Source of the DNA: JBBKWG01 sp037968835
Lineage (GTDB): Bacteria > Pseudomonadota > Alphaproteobacteria > Rhodobacterales > Rhodobacteraceae
Length of the DNA: 16,382 nucleotides
Reading direction: 5' to 3'
Assembly: GCA_037968835.1 (NCBI GenBank)
Contig: JBBKWG010000185.1
Coordinates: 1 to 16,382, forward strand
Part shown: one piece after another, positions 1 to 7,866 of the stretch
Layout of the letters: every line of letters begins with the position of its first letter
How positions within the stretch are numbered: position 1 is the stretch's first letter
The notes under the pieces: model-generated
Databases searched by the model: none
What the model saw: the letters and a program-made list of their open reading frames with translations, nothing else
What the model was told of the DNA's origin: nothing
Translations under genes and position numbers: made by a program

Positions 1-368
1 GCTGGGCCCTGCGGTCGGGTCGCGCCTGGTCGTCGCCGGTGCTGCTTCTGGTTCACAATACCGCCGGGCTGATGGTGTCCTATCGCGGCGCCGTATTGCT
101 GCCTGATCGACTGGAGTTGCCCGAACCTTCGCGCAACCCTTGTGACACCTGTGCGGGCAAACCCTGCCTGACCGCCTGTCCGGTTTCGGCGCTGGTGGCG
201 GGCAATTATGATCTTGATGCCTGCCATGCCTATCTGGACACAGATCCGGGGCAGCAGTGTCTTTCGCGAGGATGCGCGGTGCGGCGCGCTTGCCCCGCAG
301 GTGCAAGCTATCGCAGAGTGGAGGCGCAATCGGCCTTTCACATGGAGCGGTTTCACCCATGTCGCTGA
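1..368 (+). CDS. 4Fe-4S cluster-binding ferredoxin-like protein, 5' end outside window
   Basis: The frame is open from base 3, its first whole codon in the window, to the TGA at 366-368, so only the C-terminal 121 residues are present and no start should be assigned here. Two cysteine clusters are visible. The first is C-x2-C-x4-C-x3-C-P (CDTCAGKPCLTACP). The second, more widely spaced, ends in GCAVRRACPAG. CxxC followed by CxxxCP is typical of 4Fe-4S sites in ferredoxin-like domains, including those related to the C-terminal domain of epoxyqueuosine reductase, so one or two iron-sulfur clusters are likely. The protein has no visible membrane segment in this part and is probably cytoplasmic. 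The stop overlaps the next start by ten bases, which suggests translational coupling to the phosphatase gene. The substrate or electron partner cannot be told from this fragment. Confidence 0.75.
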   Translation, partial: WALRSGRAWSSPVLLLVHNTAGLMVSYRGAVLLPDRLELPEPSRNPCDTCAGKPCLTACPVSALVAGNYDLDACHAYLDTDPGQQCLSRGCAVRRACPAGASYRRVEAQSAFHMERFHPCR

Positions 369-865
369 CACTTATCCTGATGCGCCACGCAAAATCCGAC
401 TGGGGGACACCCGGGCTGGATGATTTCGATCGCCCGTTGAACGAACGGGGCCGGAAATCCGCCCGCGCGATCAGTGACTGGCTTTTGAGCAATGGTCACC
501 ATCCCGACGAAGTTGTGGTCTCCGGCGCTCGGCGGACGGTCGACACGTGGGGTCAGATGGTCGGCGCCATGCCCGAGACCGCCGTGATGGTCAGCGAACC
601 CGCGCTGTACATGGCCAGCGCGGAAAGCATCCTCAAAGTGTTGAAAGTGCGCAAGGAACGCACTGTCATGCTGATCTGCCACAATCCCGGCATCGCAAGT
701 TTCGCGGGTCGGATCGTGATGGAGCCGCCCGATCACCCCCGTTTCGCGGACTATCCAACGGCGGCGATTGCGATCATCGAATTTGACGCGGACGAATGGG
801 GCTCGGTGGTCTGGGGCTCGGGACGCGTGACCGACTTCACCGTTCCGCGCGACCTGCGCGACTGA
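359..865 (+). CDS. sixA: SixA-type histidine phosphatase (COG2062)
   Basis: This 168-residue protein starts at the ATG at 359, inside the end of the preceding ferredoxin gene, with GGAG at 344-347 as a plausible ribosome binding site. The N-terminus LILMRHAKSDW holds the histidine-phosphatase RHA motif; His10 would be the residue that becomes phosphorylated. SGARRT near residue 58 supplies the conserved arginine, and LICHNPG near residue 108 supplies the second catalytic histidine. Length and motif spacing fit the short SixA branch rather than the longer phosphoglycerate mutases. In E. coli SixA removes phosphate from phosphohistidine in proteins such as the nitrogen phosphotransferase system; whether this one does the same is inference. 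A frame upstream stays open to 257, but that extension lies inside the ferredoxin gene and lacks family similarity. The gene converges on bztD. Confidence 0.85.
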   Translation: MSLTLILMRHAKSDWGTPGLDDFDRPLNERGRKSARAISDWLLSNGHHPDEVVVSGARRTVDTWGQMVGAMPETAVMVSEPALYMASAESILKVLKVRKERTVMLICHNPGIASFAGRIVMEPPDHPRFADYPTAAIAIIEFDADEWGSVVWGSGRVTDFTVPRDLRD

Positions 866-879
866 TCAGGGATTGACGC

Positions 880-909
880 AAAACGCCCGCAGCAGTGAGA
901 TCCGGGCGT
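880..909 (-). terminator. probable intrinsic terminator of the bzt operon
   Basis: A perfect 7-bp inverted repeat (ACGCCCG at 883-889, CGGGCGT at 903-909) lies 24 bases past the bztD stop. Read on the minus strand, the stem is followed by TTT, giving four T including the last stem base. The U-tract is short, so termination may be partial. The plus-strand reading, for the phosphatase gene, has no T run. Confidence 0.5.
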
Positions 910-932
910 CGATCAGTCCAATCTGGAAGCCT

Positions 933-1736
933 TCAGTGCCCGAGGATCTGGCTCAGGAACAGCTTTGTGCGGTCCGATTTGGGATTGGTGAAGAATTCCC
1001 TCGGCTCGTTCTGCTCGACGATCTGACCGGCATCCATGAAGATGACGCGGTTCGCCACGGCCTGGGCAAAGCCCATCTCGTGGGTCACGCAGATCATCGT
1101 CATACCCTCTTCGGCAAGCTCGATCATGGTATCGAGCACTTCCTTGATCATCTCAGGGTCAAGCGCCGAGGTCGGTTCGTCGAAAAGCATGATCCGCGGC
1201 TTCATGCAAAGCGAGCGGGCAATGGCCACCCGCTGCTGCTGCCCGCCCGAAAGCTGACCGGGGAATTTGTTGGCCTGCTCGGGGATCTTCACCTTTTCAA
1301 GGAAATGCATCGCCGTTTCCTCGGCTTCCTTCCTGGGAACCTTGCGCACCCAGATCGGGGCCAAAGTGCAATTCTCCAGGATCGTCAGGTGGGGAAACAG
1401 GTTGAAATGTTGAAACACCATGCCGACTTCGCGACGGATCTTGTCGATGTTCTTCAGATCCGACGTCAGTTCCGTCCCGTCAACGATGATCTGCCCGGCC
1501 TGGTGTTCTTCCAGACGGTTGATACAGCGGATCAATGTCGACTTGCCCGAACCGGACGGTCCGCAGACGACGATACGCTCGCCCCTGTAGACCGTCAGGT
1601 TGATGTCGCGCAAAACGTGGAAGGTGCCAAACCACTTGTTCATGTCAGTGATCTGGATCGCCACCTCGTCGGAAATCTGCATTTTGCTGAGATCTATCGG
1701 ACGGTCACTTATGGCCTCTTGGGTCGCTTCGGACAT
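933..1736 (-). CDS. bztD: Glutamate/glutamine/aspartate/asparagine ABC transporter ATP-binding protein BztD (AapP)
   Basis: This 267-residue ATPase powers the bzt importer. All ABC motifs are intact: Walker A GPSGSGKST (59-67), Q-loop Gln109 in VFQHFNLFPH, signature LSGGQ (162-166), Walker B IMLFDE (182-187), D-loop SALD and switch His219 in CVTHEMGFA. The sequence falls in the polar amino acid (GlnQ/HisP/AapP) subfamily. A roughly 25-residue N-terminal extension precedes the nucleotide-binding core. The start at 1736 is supported by AAAGGAG at 1744-1750, which overlaps the bztC stop codon (1749-1751), so translation of the two genes is probably coupled. It is last in the operon and is followed by a likely terminator. 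The protein should sit on the cytoplasmic face bound to BztB and BztC. Confidence 0.95.
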   Translation of the reverse strand: MSEATQEAISDRPIDLSKMQISDEVAIQITDMNKWFGTFHVLRDINLTVYRGERIVVCGPSGSGKSTLIRCINRLEEHQAGQIIVDGTELTSDLKNIDKIRREVGMVFQHFNLFPHLTILENCTLAPIWVRKVPRKEAEETAMHFLEKVKIPEQANKFPGQLSGGQQQRVAIARSLCMKPRIMLFDEPTSALDPEMIKEVLDTMIELAEEGMTMICVTHEMGFAQAVANRVIFMDAGQIVEQNEPREFFTNPKSDRTKLFLSQILGH

Positions 1737-1748
1737 TGAGACGCTCCT

Positions 1749-3068
1749 TTAACGGTGATCGGTCTGAAGCTTGCGCTCCAGATACATGGAGTAACGGGAC
1801 ATGCTGAAGCAGAAGATGAAGAACATCGCGCCGATAAAGGCGAAAAGCTCCCAATAAATTCCAGTCCAGGCACTGTCGGCGCGGATAGCATTGGCAAGAC
1901 CCAGCGGGTCCAACAGGCCGATGATCGACACGAGCACGGTATCCTTGAAGACGCCGATGAAGGTTGAAACAATCCCGGGGATCGAGATTTTCAGGGCCTG
2001 CGGCATGATGATCAACCGCTGCGCCTGCCAGTAATCCAGACCGAGCGAATCGGCACCCTCGTACTGGCCTTTCGGAAGGGCAGCCAATCCGCCGCGAATG
2101 ACTTCGGCCATGTAGGCCGAGGCGAACAGCGTCACCATGATAATCACCCGCAGGATGATGTCGAAATTCGTGCCCGGCGGCAGGAAGATGTTGAGCAGCG
2201 TCGAGGCGACAAACAGGAGCGTGATCAGTGGCACGCCGCGAATGAATTCAATGAACCCGACGCAGATCGACTTGACGATCAAAAGGTCGGACTGACGACC
2301 CAGAGCCAGGACAATGCCGATGGGCAACGAACACCCAATCGCAACGACGCCGATCAGGATCGAAAGCATGAAGCCTCCGAACTGGCGGCTTTCGACGGTT
2401 TCCATTGCCAGCGGCAGGATCGATGCGAAGACGTCGGCGACCGGCGTTGTCAGGAACAACCACCAAAGGATGGCAGCCGCGACAGCGGCGATCATCGACC
2501 CCAGGGACCCGATAACGTCTGATGCATAGTTGATGATCAGACCGGCAAGGACAAAGCCCATTGCGGCCATGATCGGGTTCCAGATCGTGCCACCCCACAT
2601 CAGCCAGGGCATGATGAACGGATAGGCGAGCGTCACGTAAAGGAACTTCGATGGCACCCTGTCTGCGAACAGGATCGGAGCCAGTGAAACCAGCAGCAGC
2701 GCCATCGCAAGGATCGGGCGCCAATAGTATTCTGTGGGATAGAATCCGAACAGAAGCTGCGGCCAGCGTTCCCTGATAACCCCCCAACAAGCATGCCCAT
2801 GACTTTCGCCCCAGGTCGCCTGCATGATCTCGCGGCATTCGGTAAGCGAATCCGCAGTCCAGACGGATTGGAAGATCCACGGCAGGATACCAGCCAGCAC
2901 ATAGTAGATCAGCAGCAGGCAGATAATCGTCACGATTGAGTTGAACCAGCCCGAAAACAGGTTCTTGCGAGTCCATCCGACGACGCCGACTTCGGTTGGC
3001 GGCGGCGCGGCTTCGGGAAGCATGGTGTCGCGGACATAGGCGACCGTATTGGAATGTGTGTCGCTCAT
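1749..3068 (-). CDS. bztC: Amino acid ABC transporter permease BztC (AapM)
   Basis: This 439-residue inner-membrane permease is the second of two in the operon. Residues 1-40 are polar and probably cytoplasmic. Hydrophobic segments follow at about 43-63, 117-135, 140-158, 165-182, 188-207, 232-256, 267-292, 303-325 and 405-424. The loop that contacts the ATPase is QYEGADSLGL...PQA near 335-357, a variant of the EAA motif, after AEVIRGGLAALPKGQ. The length fits the Bzt/Aap permeases, which are much longer than the roughly 220-residue HisQ/GlnP type because of extra N-terminal segments. The gene starts one base after the bztB stop and leads directly into bztD. It should pair with BztB to form the translocation channel. 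Confidence 0.92.
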   Translation of the reverse strand: MSDTHSNTVAYVRDTMLPEAAPPPTEVGVVGWTRKNLFSGWFNSIVTIICLLLIYYVLAGILPWIFQSVWTADSLTECREIMQATWGESHGHACWGVIRERWPQLLFGFYPTEYYWRPILAMALLLVSLAPILFADRVPSKFLYVTLAYPFIMPWLMWGGTIWNPIMAAMGFVLAGLIINYASDVIGSLGSMIAAVAAAILWWLFLTTPVADVFASILPLAMETVESRQFGGFMLSILIGVVAIGCSLPIGIVLALGRQSDLLIVKSICVGFIEFIRGVPLITLLFVASTLLNIFLPPGTNFDIILRVIIMVTLFASAYMAEVIRGGLAALPKGQYEGADSLGLDYWQAQRLIIMPQALKISIPGIVSTFIGVFKDTVLVSIIGLLDPLGLANAIRADSAWTGIYWELFAFIGAMFFIFCFSMSRYSMYLERKLQTDHR

Positions 3069-3069
3069 A

Positions 3070-4338
3070 TCAACGCTCCACCAATTTCACGCGATTGTTG
3101 TACCAGTTCATCACCGCTGAAATGGCGAGCGAGATGGTCAGATAGACCAGCATGAGCAGCAGGACGCACTCAAGTTCCCGCCCGGTCTGGTTCATTGTGA
3201 TGCCGCCAAGCGTGCCGGTGATGTCCATGTAGCCCACGGCAATCGCCAGCGAGGAGTTCTTGGTCAGGTTCAAATAGTTCGAGATCAGCGGCGGGATGAT
3301 GACCCGAAGCGCCTGGGGCAGAACGACAAGGCTCATGATGCGGTTGGGACGAATTCCCAACGCGCCCGCCGCTTCGGTCTGACCGTGTGAAATCGCCAGG
3401 ATACCGCCGCGCACGATCTCGGCGATGAATGCCGCCGTGTAAAGCGACAGCGCGAGCCAGAGTGCGATGAGCGAATTCCTCAGATGCGTGCCGCCGGAGA
3501 AGTTGAAGCCGCTCAGTTCCGGTTTTCCCAGATGGAATCCCAGAAATACCATAAGCGCGATGATCGGGGCGAAAAGGACTCCGACCTGATAATACCACGT
3601 CGTCGGCCTTATTCCGGTGGCTTCCTGGGTCTTGCTGGCATACGCGCGGATACGTCGCATGACGAAAATGCTGATGCCCAGAACGACGATAATGGCGATG
3701 AGGTTCATCGACACGTCCATCCTGAGCGGGCTGTCGCCAAAGAGGTGAATGTCGGAAAAGCCTCGGGAAAACAGCGGTTCGGGTATGTAAACGCCGCGAT
3801 TGGTGATAGCGACGTTGTCGTTGAAGATCATCGAACTGGCCGCGTCCTCGCCCCGGAAGGCGCTTGGACTGGGCAGGCTTTCGATCAGGAAGGCCATGAA
3901 CAGAACGATCCACAGAAGCACCGGCACGTTGCGGAACATCTCGACGTAAACGGTCATGATCCGCGCGACTAGCCAGTTCGGCGACAGCCGCGCGACGCCG
4001 ACAAAAACGCCGATGATCGTCGCCGTCACACATCCAAGGGCTGCCACGACGAGAGTGTTCAAGAGCCCGATGAACGACGCGCGCAGGTGAGTGTCGCGGC
4101 TGTTGTAGTCCAGCAGGCGCTGGTTGATGTCATAGCTTGCGGTGTCGGTGAAGAAACCGAAGTCAATCGGTTTGCCGAGCGCGTTCAGGTTCTGGATGGT
4201 GTTGTTGATCAGCCAGGCGGCCAGCAACATGAACCCCATCAGCGCCACGATCTGAATGGTCGCCGATCTGTAGCGCGTATCGTAAATGAGCATCGAAAGC
4301 CGGAAGCCTTCGCGCGGCGGGTCCGTGACAGTTGTCAT
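3070..4338 (-). CDS. bztB: Amino acid ABC transporter permease BztB (AapQ)
   Basis: This 422-residue inner-membrane permease has membrane segments near 28-46, 88-116, 127-152, 211-227, 250-270, 288-306 and 389-412. The ATPase-contacting EAA loop is canonical: AEIVRGGILAISHGQTEAAGALGI at about 306-329, ending in LPQALRVIIPP. A long extramembrane stretch (about 153-210) separates segments, as in the BztB/AapQ family. It forms a heterodimeric channel with BztC. The gene is separated from bztA by 142 bases containing a strong hairpin, while it abuts bztC with a single base between them. This fits a pattern in which the binding protein is made in excess over the membrane components. Confidence 0.92.
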   Translation of the reverse strand: MTTVTDPPREGFRLSMLIYDTRYRSATIQIVALMGFMLLAAWLINNTIQNLNALGKPIDFGFFTDTASYDINQRLLDYNSRDTHLRASFIGLLNTLVVAALGCVTATIIGVFVGVARLSPNWLVARIMTVYVEMFRNVPVLLWIVLFMAFLIESLPSPSAFRGEDAASSMIFNDNVAITNRGVYIPEPLFSRGFSDIHLFGDSPLRMDVSMNLIAIIVVLGISIFVMRRIRAYASKTQEATGIRPTTWYYQVGVLFAPIIALMVFLGFHLGKPELSGFNFSGGTHLRNSLIALWLALSLYTAAFIAEIVRGGILAISHGQTEAAGALGIRPNRIMSLVVLPQALRVIIPPLISNYLNLTKNSSLAIAVGYMDITGTLGGITMNQTGRELECVLLLMLVYLTISLAISAVMNWYNNRVKLVER

Positions 4339-4439
4339 GACGGACGATTCCCCTGTTGTATCCGGGTTTCCTTACGGCGCATCTGACGCGCGCCTCGTTC
4401 CTTGACCCGGTTGTTCTGCGCTAAGGCGCATATATAGCA

Positions 4440-4466
4440 GAAGGGCGCGGGATGACCGCGCCCTTC
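4440..4466 (-). promoter_or_regulatory. intercistronic hairpin between bztA and bztB
   Basis: A perfect 11-bp inverted repeat (GAAGGGCGCGG at 4440-4450, its complement at 4456-4466) encloses a 5-base loop 14 bases past the bztA stop. The minus-strand stem is followed by TGCTATATATG rather than a T run, so it is not a standard terminator. Such hairpins after binding-protein genes commonly protect the upstream mRNA from 3' decay or cause partial termination. That role is inferred here. Confidence 0.7.
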
Positions 4467-4480
4467 CAATTCAACAATTC

Positions 4481-5500
4481 TTACCGGAACGGCGGCGCGT
4501 AGAGCAGACCGCCTTCGGTCCACTGTGCGTTCAGACCGCGTGCCAGACCGATCGGTGTGTTCTCTCCGAGGTTCTTCTCGAAGATCTCGCCGAAGTTACC
4601 GGCAACTGCGATTGCGCGCTTGGCCCAGTCGGCTTCGAGGCCGATCATCGCGCCAAGGTCATCTTCGGTGCCGAGCAAACGGTTGATCTCGGGATTGTCG
4701 CCCGCTGCCGCTGACAGCTCTTCGAGGTTGGCCGAGGTCACGCCGTATTCTTCGGCAGCGATCAAGGCATTCATGGTCCACATCACGATGTCGCCCCACT
4801 CGTTATCGCCGTGGCGGACGAGCGGACCAAGCGGCTCTTTCGAGATGATCTCGGGAAGGATCACGTGGTCGGACGGGTTTTCAAAGGACGCGCGGGTAGC
4901 CGCAAGTCCGGATGCGTCGGTGGTGTAGGAGTCGCAGGCTTCCGCCAGATACTGCTGCGCACCTTCGGCGTTGGTCTCGATCGGAACCGGCTCGTAGCTG
5001 ATGTTGTTGATGCGGAAGTAGTCCGCAAGGTTCAACTCGGTCGTGGTGCCGGTCTGGATGCAGACTGTCGCGCCGTCGAGGTCTTTAGCGGAAGTCACAC
5101 CAAGCGCCTTCGGAACGAGGAAACCCTGACCGTCGTAGTAGTTCACGCCGACAAAATCGAATTTGAGGTCGGTGTCGCGTGAGAACGTCCAGGTTGTGTT
5201 GCGCGCCAGCATGTCGATTTCGCCCGAAGCAAGCGCCGTGAAGCGGGTCTTGCCAGTTGTCGGAACGAATTCGATGGCTGTCGCATCGCCAAGCACGGCT
5301 GCGGCCACAGCGCGGCAGACAGCCACGTCGAAGCCCTGCCATTCGCCGTTTGCGTCAGGTGCAGCAAATCCGGGAACCCCGGTTGATACTCCGCAGTTCA
5401 GTTTGCCGCGCGCCTTTACGTCGTCCAGCGTCGCTGCTCCAGCAACGCTGCCGACGAGGGCAGCGGCGGTAAGCGCGCTGTAGAATACAGATTTTTTCAT
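4481..5500 (-). CDS. bztA: Glutamate/glutamine/aspartate/asparagine-binding periplasmic protein BztA (AapJ)
   Basis: This 339-residue solute-binding protein starts at 5500, where MKKS opens a typical Sec signal: basic MKK, a hydrophobic core and a probable cleavage after VAGA (residue 22). GAGG in AGGAAGAGGTAATA gives the ribosome binding site. An in-frame ATG at 5527 and an open frame to 5617 would put a polar tail before the signal peptide and were rejected. The mature part has the family-3 binding-protein signature GFDVAVCRAVA (56-66), a ligand-contact segment RNTTWTFSRD (100-109) and the C-terminal GLLYAPPFR of AapJ/BztA proteins. It captures acidic amino acids and their amides in the periplasm and delivers them to BztBC. 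Gene order bztA-B-C-D matches the Rhodobacter bzt operon. Confidence 0.94.
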   Translation of the reverse strand: MKKSVFYSALTAAALVGSVAGAATLDDVKARGKLNCGVSTGVPGFAAPDANGEWQGFDVAVCRAVAAAVLGDATAIEFVPTTGKTRFTALASGEIDMLARNTTWTFSRDTDLKFDFVGVNYYDGQGFLVPKALGVTSAKDLDGATVCIQTGTTTELNLADYFRINNISYEPVPIETNAEGAQQYLAEACDSYTTDASGLAATRASFENPSDHVILPEIISKEPLGPLVRHGDNEWGDIVMWTMNALIAAEEYGVTSANLEELSAAAGDNPEINRLLGTEDDLGAMIGLEADWAKRAIAVAGNFGEIFEKNLGENTPIGLARGLNAQWTEGGLLYAPPFR

Positions 5501-5520
5501 TATTACCTCTTCCTGAGTTT

Positions 5521-5592
5521 CCGTCATTTTGGACGGTGCTTCGGGTCCTCCCAGACCCCGGTGCTTTTTCTTGTCGAGGGGTTTACCCCCTG
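5521..5592 (-). promoter_or_regulatory. structured 5' leader of bztA
   Basis: The predicted bztA leader of about 100 bases contains three successive small inverted repeats: AGGGG/CCCCT with loop GTAAA (near 5577-5591), GGGTC/GACCC (near 5544-5559) and CCGTC/GACGG with a 6-base loop (5521-5536). The last lies just upstream of the ribosome binding site. I do not recognise a known riboswitch; a regulatory role is speculative. Confidence 0.35.
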
Positions 5593-5604
5593 CTAACGGG
5601 CGCG

Positions 5605-5634
5605 ATTTTGGGCGCATTCCCGCCGGAACGTCAA
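5605..5634 (-). promoter_or_regulatory. sigma70-like promoter of the bzt operon
   Basis: On the minus strand TTGACG (5629-5634) and CAAAAT (5605-5610) are separated by 18 bases, matching the -35 consensus at 5 of 6 and the -10 consensus at 4 of 6. The transcription start would be near 5598, giving a leader of about 98 bases to the bztA ATG. Confidence 0.5.
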
Positions 5635-5720
5635 GGGCACACGTGAAAAAAGCCTTATTTGCCAGTGCAAAGCGAAGAATCCGCGAAATCAGTTACTTCG
5701 TTGGCCAGACCGCGTGATTC

Positions 5721-6425
5721 TCAGGCCGCGTGATAGAATGACGCTGCGTGAAGGAAGGCGATTTTCTTGATCTCGGCAGACTCGGCGGCCTCTTCGTCGG
5801 CTCCCCATTGTTCCGCCTGCCAATCTTCGTCACTTCGCGAGGCGGACCAAAGAGCGTCGGACGCTTGCGCGCGTCGGCTTGCAGCCAGTGCGATCACATA
5901 GGATCCCGAAAGCGTGACGAGATCGTAGAACCCCGCAAGTTGAAAATCCGACATCTCTTTCATGGCGGATTTCAGACGCAGGAGCGTTTCCGCGTTCTGC
6001 GAGATTGGCATTACTCCAATCGTGGCAAGAAGGCGCACGCCCATTTCGGCTTCGACCCAATCCAGGATCGGGTTCCAAAGGGCAGACTGACGTTCGACAA
6101 GACCGGCGGGGGCTTCGGCGCGATAACTTATCAGGTCAGTCGCTGCATAATCTATCAGGTAGTCGCGAACAGCTTCACGTTGTGTGGCAACCTTGTCGAT
6201 CGCCGAATTGGCGGTGCGTGTCCACGGCATCGTGCGCGGGTCGACGGCCTTGATCTGGGCTTCCCATTCCGCCGCGATCTGGCGGGCAATCGCTTCGCTT
6301 GGCACATGCAACAGGCGCTTTCCCGGCGTCCTGACCGGCCGTTTGTCCAGCAAGACAGCGAAGGCATCGTCGAGCGGATCGACCGTGGCATTCTGCCAAA
6401 ATCGTTTCAGCGACCACTCACTCAT
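5721..6425 (-). CDS. ATP12-family chaperone for F1-ATPase assembly
   Basis: This 234-residue protein starts at the ATG at 6425 (MSEWSLKRFW), which overlaps the end of the upstream pseudouridine synthase gene by eight bases. The frame upstream, open to 6473, belongs to that other gene. The sequence has the ATP12 pattern: KRFW near the start, VLLDKRPVRTPGKR (about 22-35), IAAEW, then TRTANSAIDKV, DLISYRAE and a helical C-terminal domain with LSGSYVIALA. ATP12 proteins bind the F1 alpha subunit before assembly in mitochondria; the bacterial homologues are found mainly in alphaproteobacteria and presumably act on the same enzyme. The ribosome binding site is weak, which agrees with translational coupling. 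It is the last gene of the rarA-crcB-pseudouridine synthase group. Confidence 0.88.
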   Translation of the reverse strand: MSEWSLKRFWQNATVDPLDDAFAVLLDKRPVRTPGKRLLHVPSEAIARQIAAEWEAQIKAVDPRTMPWTRTANSAIDKVATQREAVRDYLIDYAATDLISYRAEAPAGLVERQSALWNPILDWVEAEMGVRLLATIGVMPISQNAETLLRLKSAMKEMSDFQLAGFYDLVTLSGSYVIALAASRRAQASDALWSASRSDEDWQAEQWGADEEAAESAEIKKIAFLHAASFYHAA

Positions 6426-7461
6426 CGGGATCTTCGAAAGGATCGGTCGCCACGTCGCGCTCGTGCCAGCCAACCATGTCCCATGTGCGCTGCATGTGCT
6501 CGGGCATCGGGGCTGTCAGCGTCATGCGGTTTCCGGTGATGGGGTGCGTCAGGCTCAGGCTTCGCGCGTGCAAGTGGAGTTTGCGGCTGATCTCGCCGCC
6601 CAGTTGCGCGCCCCAGCCATCGCCCAGATTTTCCTGGCCGGAGCCGCCGTATTTGCCATCACCGACAATCGGGTGTCCGATCTCTGCCATGTGCGCGCGC
6701 AGTTGATGGGTGCGTCCGGTTACCGGCACCAACGCGACCCAGCTTGCACGCGTCCCGAGAGTCGACAGAACCGCGTAATCCGTCGTCGCGCGTTTGGCGT
6801 CTGGTGTATTGTCGATATCGCGCGGGTGAACCGCGAGCATCTTTTCGCCTTGTCCCGACGCACCGTGGCCCGGAGCCTTCACGAGTCCAAACCGGATTGT
6901 GCCCATGCGTGGATGCGGCGTGCCGGCGACGGCGGCCCAATAGATTTTGCGCGTCTCACGGTCGCGAAACGCTTCGGTCAGCGCCCCGGCGACCTGACGC
7001 GTCCGCGCCAGCAGCAATATCCCCGAAGTGTCCTTGTCGAGCCGGTGCACCAGTCGCGGCTTTTCGTCGAAACCAAAGCGCAGCGCCTCGGACAAACCGT
7101 CGACGTGGCGGGTCTGCTTGCTGCCGCCCTGCGTGGGTAGGCCCGGAGGTTTGTTCAGCGCAATGATATGGTCGTCGCGCCACAAAACTGCGGCCTGCAT
7201 CATCGCCGCGTCGTCGTCACTGACCCGCGTGCGGTTGATTGCCGGGGCTGCCGTATCGGGAAGCGGCGGAACGCGAACGATCTGACCGGCTTCAATCCGC
7301 GTTGCCGCTTTCACGCGGCCACCATCGACCCGGATTTCGCCCTTGCGACACAGCTTTTCGACGCGCCCTTGCGGCACATGGGGAAAGCGGCGGCGGAACC
7401 AGCGATCGAGACGCTGATCACCCTCGTCGGGCGTGACTTCTATGGATTGAACCGCGCTCAT
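6418..7461 (-). CDS. rluC: RluA-family 23S rRNA pseudouridine synthase (RluC-like)
   Basis: This 347-residue enzyme converts specific uridines to pseudouridine in RNA. Residues about 14-65 form an S4 RNA-binding domain (QRLDRWFRRRFP...GRVEKLCRKGEIRVDG). The catalytic domain follows, with HRLDKDTSGILLLA (139-152) containing the catalytic aspartate Asp142, and TGRTHQLRAHM (248-258) near the active site. An S4 domain plus this core fits RluC or RluD; RluC is favoured by likeness but the target sites cannot be read from sequence. The start at 7461 forms an ATGA overlap with the crcB stop and has AAGGGGAC upstream at good spacing. A TTG at 7485 would extend it eight codons into crcB and was rejected. 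Confidence 0.87.
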   Translation of the reverse strand: MSAVQSIEVTPDEGDQRLDRWFRRRFPHVPQGRVEKLCRKGEIRVDGGRVKAATRIEAGQIVRVPPLPDTAAPAINRTRVSDDDAAMMQAAVLWRDDHIIALNKPPGLPTQGGSKQTRHVDGLSEALRFGFDEKPRLVHRLDKDTSGILLLARTRQVAGALTEAFRDRETRKIYWAAVAGTPHPRMGTIRFGLVKAPGHGASGQGEKMLAVHPRDIDNTPDAKRATTDYAVLSTLGTRASWVALVPVTGRTHQLRAHMAEIGHPIVGDGKYGGSGQENLGDGWGAQLGGEISRKLHLHARSLSLTHPITGNRMTLTAPMPEHMQRTWDMVGWHERDVATDPFEDPDE

Positions 7462-7835
7462 GTCACCAGTCCCCTTGTCACCCAAAGCCCGGCAAACAGC
7501 GCAAGAATCGAGACGCAGACCGAGATCGCAATATAGAGTGCCGCCTGCCCGATTGCGCCGCGCTCGTAGAGGGTGACGACCTCCAGTGAAAACGCCGAAA
7601 ACGTTGTGAACCCGCCGAGGATGCCGGTCATGATGAAGGGCGAAAGGTGTGTCAGCCCGCGGTGCGCTGCGACCACCACGAACACGCCCATCAGGAATGA
7701 ACCGACGACGTTGACGGTGATCACGCCAAGCGGAAAGCCATGCCCCATCAGACGCACGACACCGATCCCGGTGAGATAGCGCAGTGTCGCGCCGATTGCG
7801 CCTCCGAGGGCGACCTGGGTAAGGGTTCCGATCAT
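7458..7835 (-). CDS. crcB: Fluoride channel CrcB/Fluc
   Basis: This 125-residue membrane protein is a Fluc-type fluoride exporter. Four hydrophobic helices are apparent (about 3-28, 34-57, 66-90, 97-121). Family motifs are present: GGAIGATLRY (11-20), TVNVVGSFLMG (40-50, with Asn42) and GGFTTFSAFS (74-83) with the phenylalanines lining the fluoride path. The length is usual for a single-domain subunit that works as an antiparallel dimer, and only one copy is seen here. It sits 31 bases after rarA and overlaps the next gene by four bases (ATGA), so it appears to be part of a housekeeping transcript rather than a fluoride-switched unit. Confidence 0.93.
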   Translation of the reverse strand: MIGTLTQVALGGAIGATLRYLTGIGVVRLMGHGFPLGVITVNVVGSFLMGVFVVVAAHRGLTHLSPFIMTGILGGFTTFSAFSLEVVTLYERGAIGQAALYIAISVCVSILALFAGLWVTRGLVT

Positions 7836-7866
7836 GGGCGGTCTGTCGCGCGCACCGGGCTGGATG

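Noticed and set aside
5501..5617. N-terminal extension of bztA from an upstream start
   Set aside because: The extra residues are polar and would precede a normal signal peptide, while the ATG at 5500 has a good ribosome binding site.
5646..5671. Possible terminator after the ATP12 gene: TTTGC/GCAAA stem and six T on the minus strand
   Set aside because: The stem is only 5 bp with AT pairs and is separated from the T run by several bases. It is not convincing as an intrinsic terminator.
7462..7485. TTG start for the pseudouridine synthase
   Set aside because: The ATG at 7461 has a good ribosome binding site and an ATGA overlap with crcB; the extension MGDKGTGD is not family-like.
7836..7866. 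Possible fluoride riboswitch ahead of crcB
   Set aside because: The rarA-crcB gap is only 31 bases, too short for the known fluoride aptamer, and no matching motif is seen.
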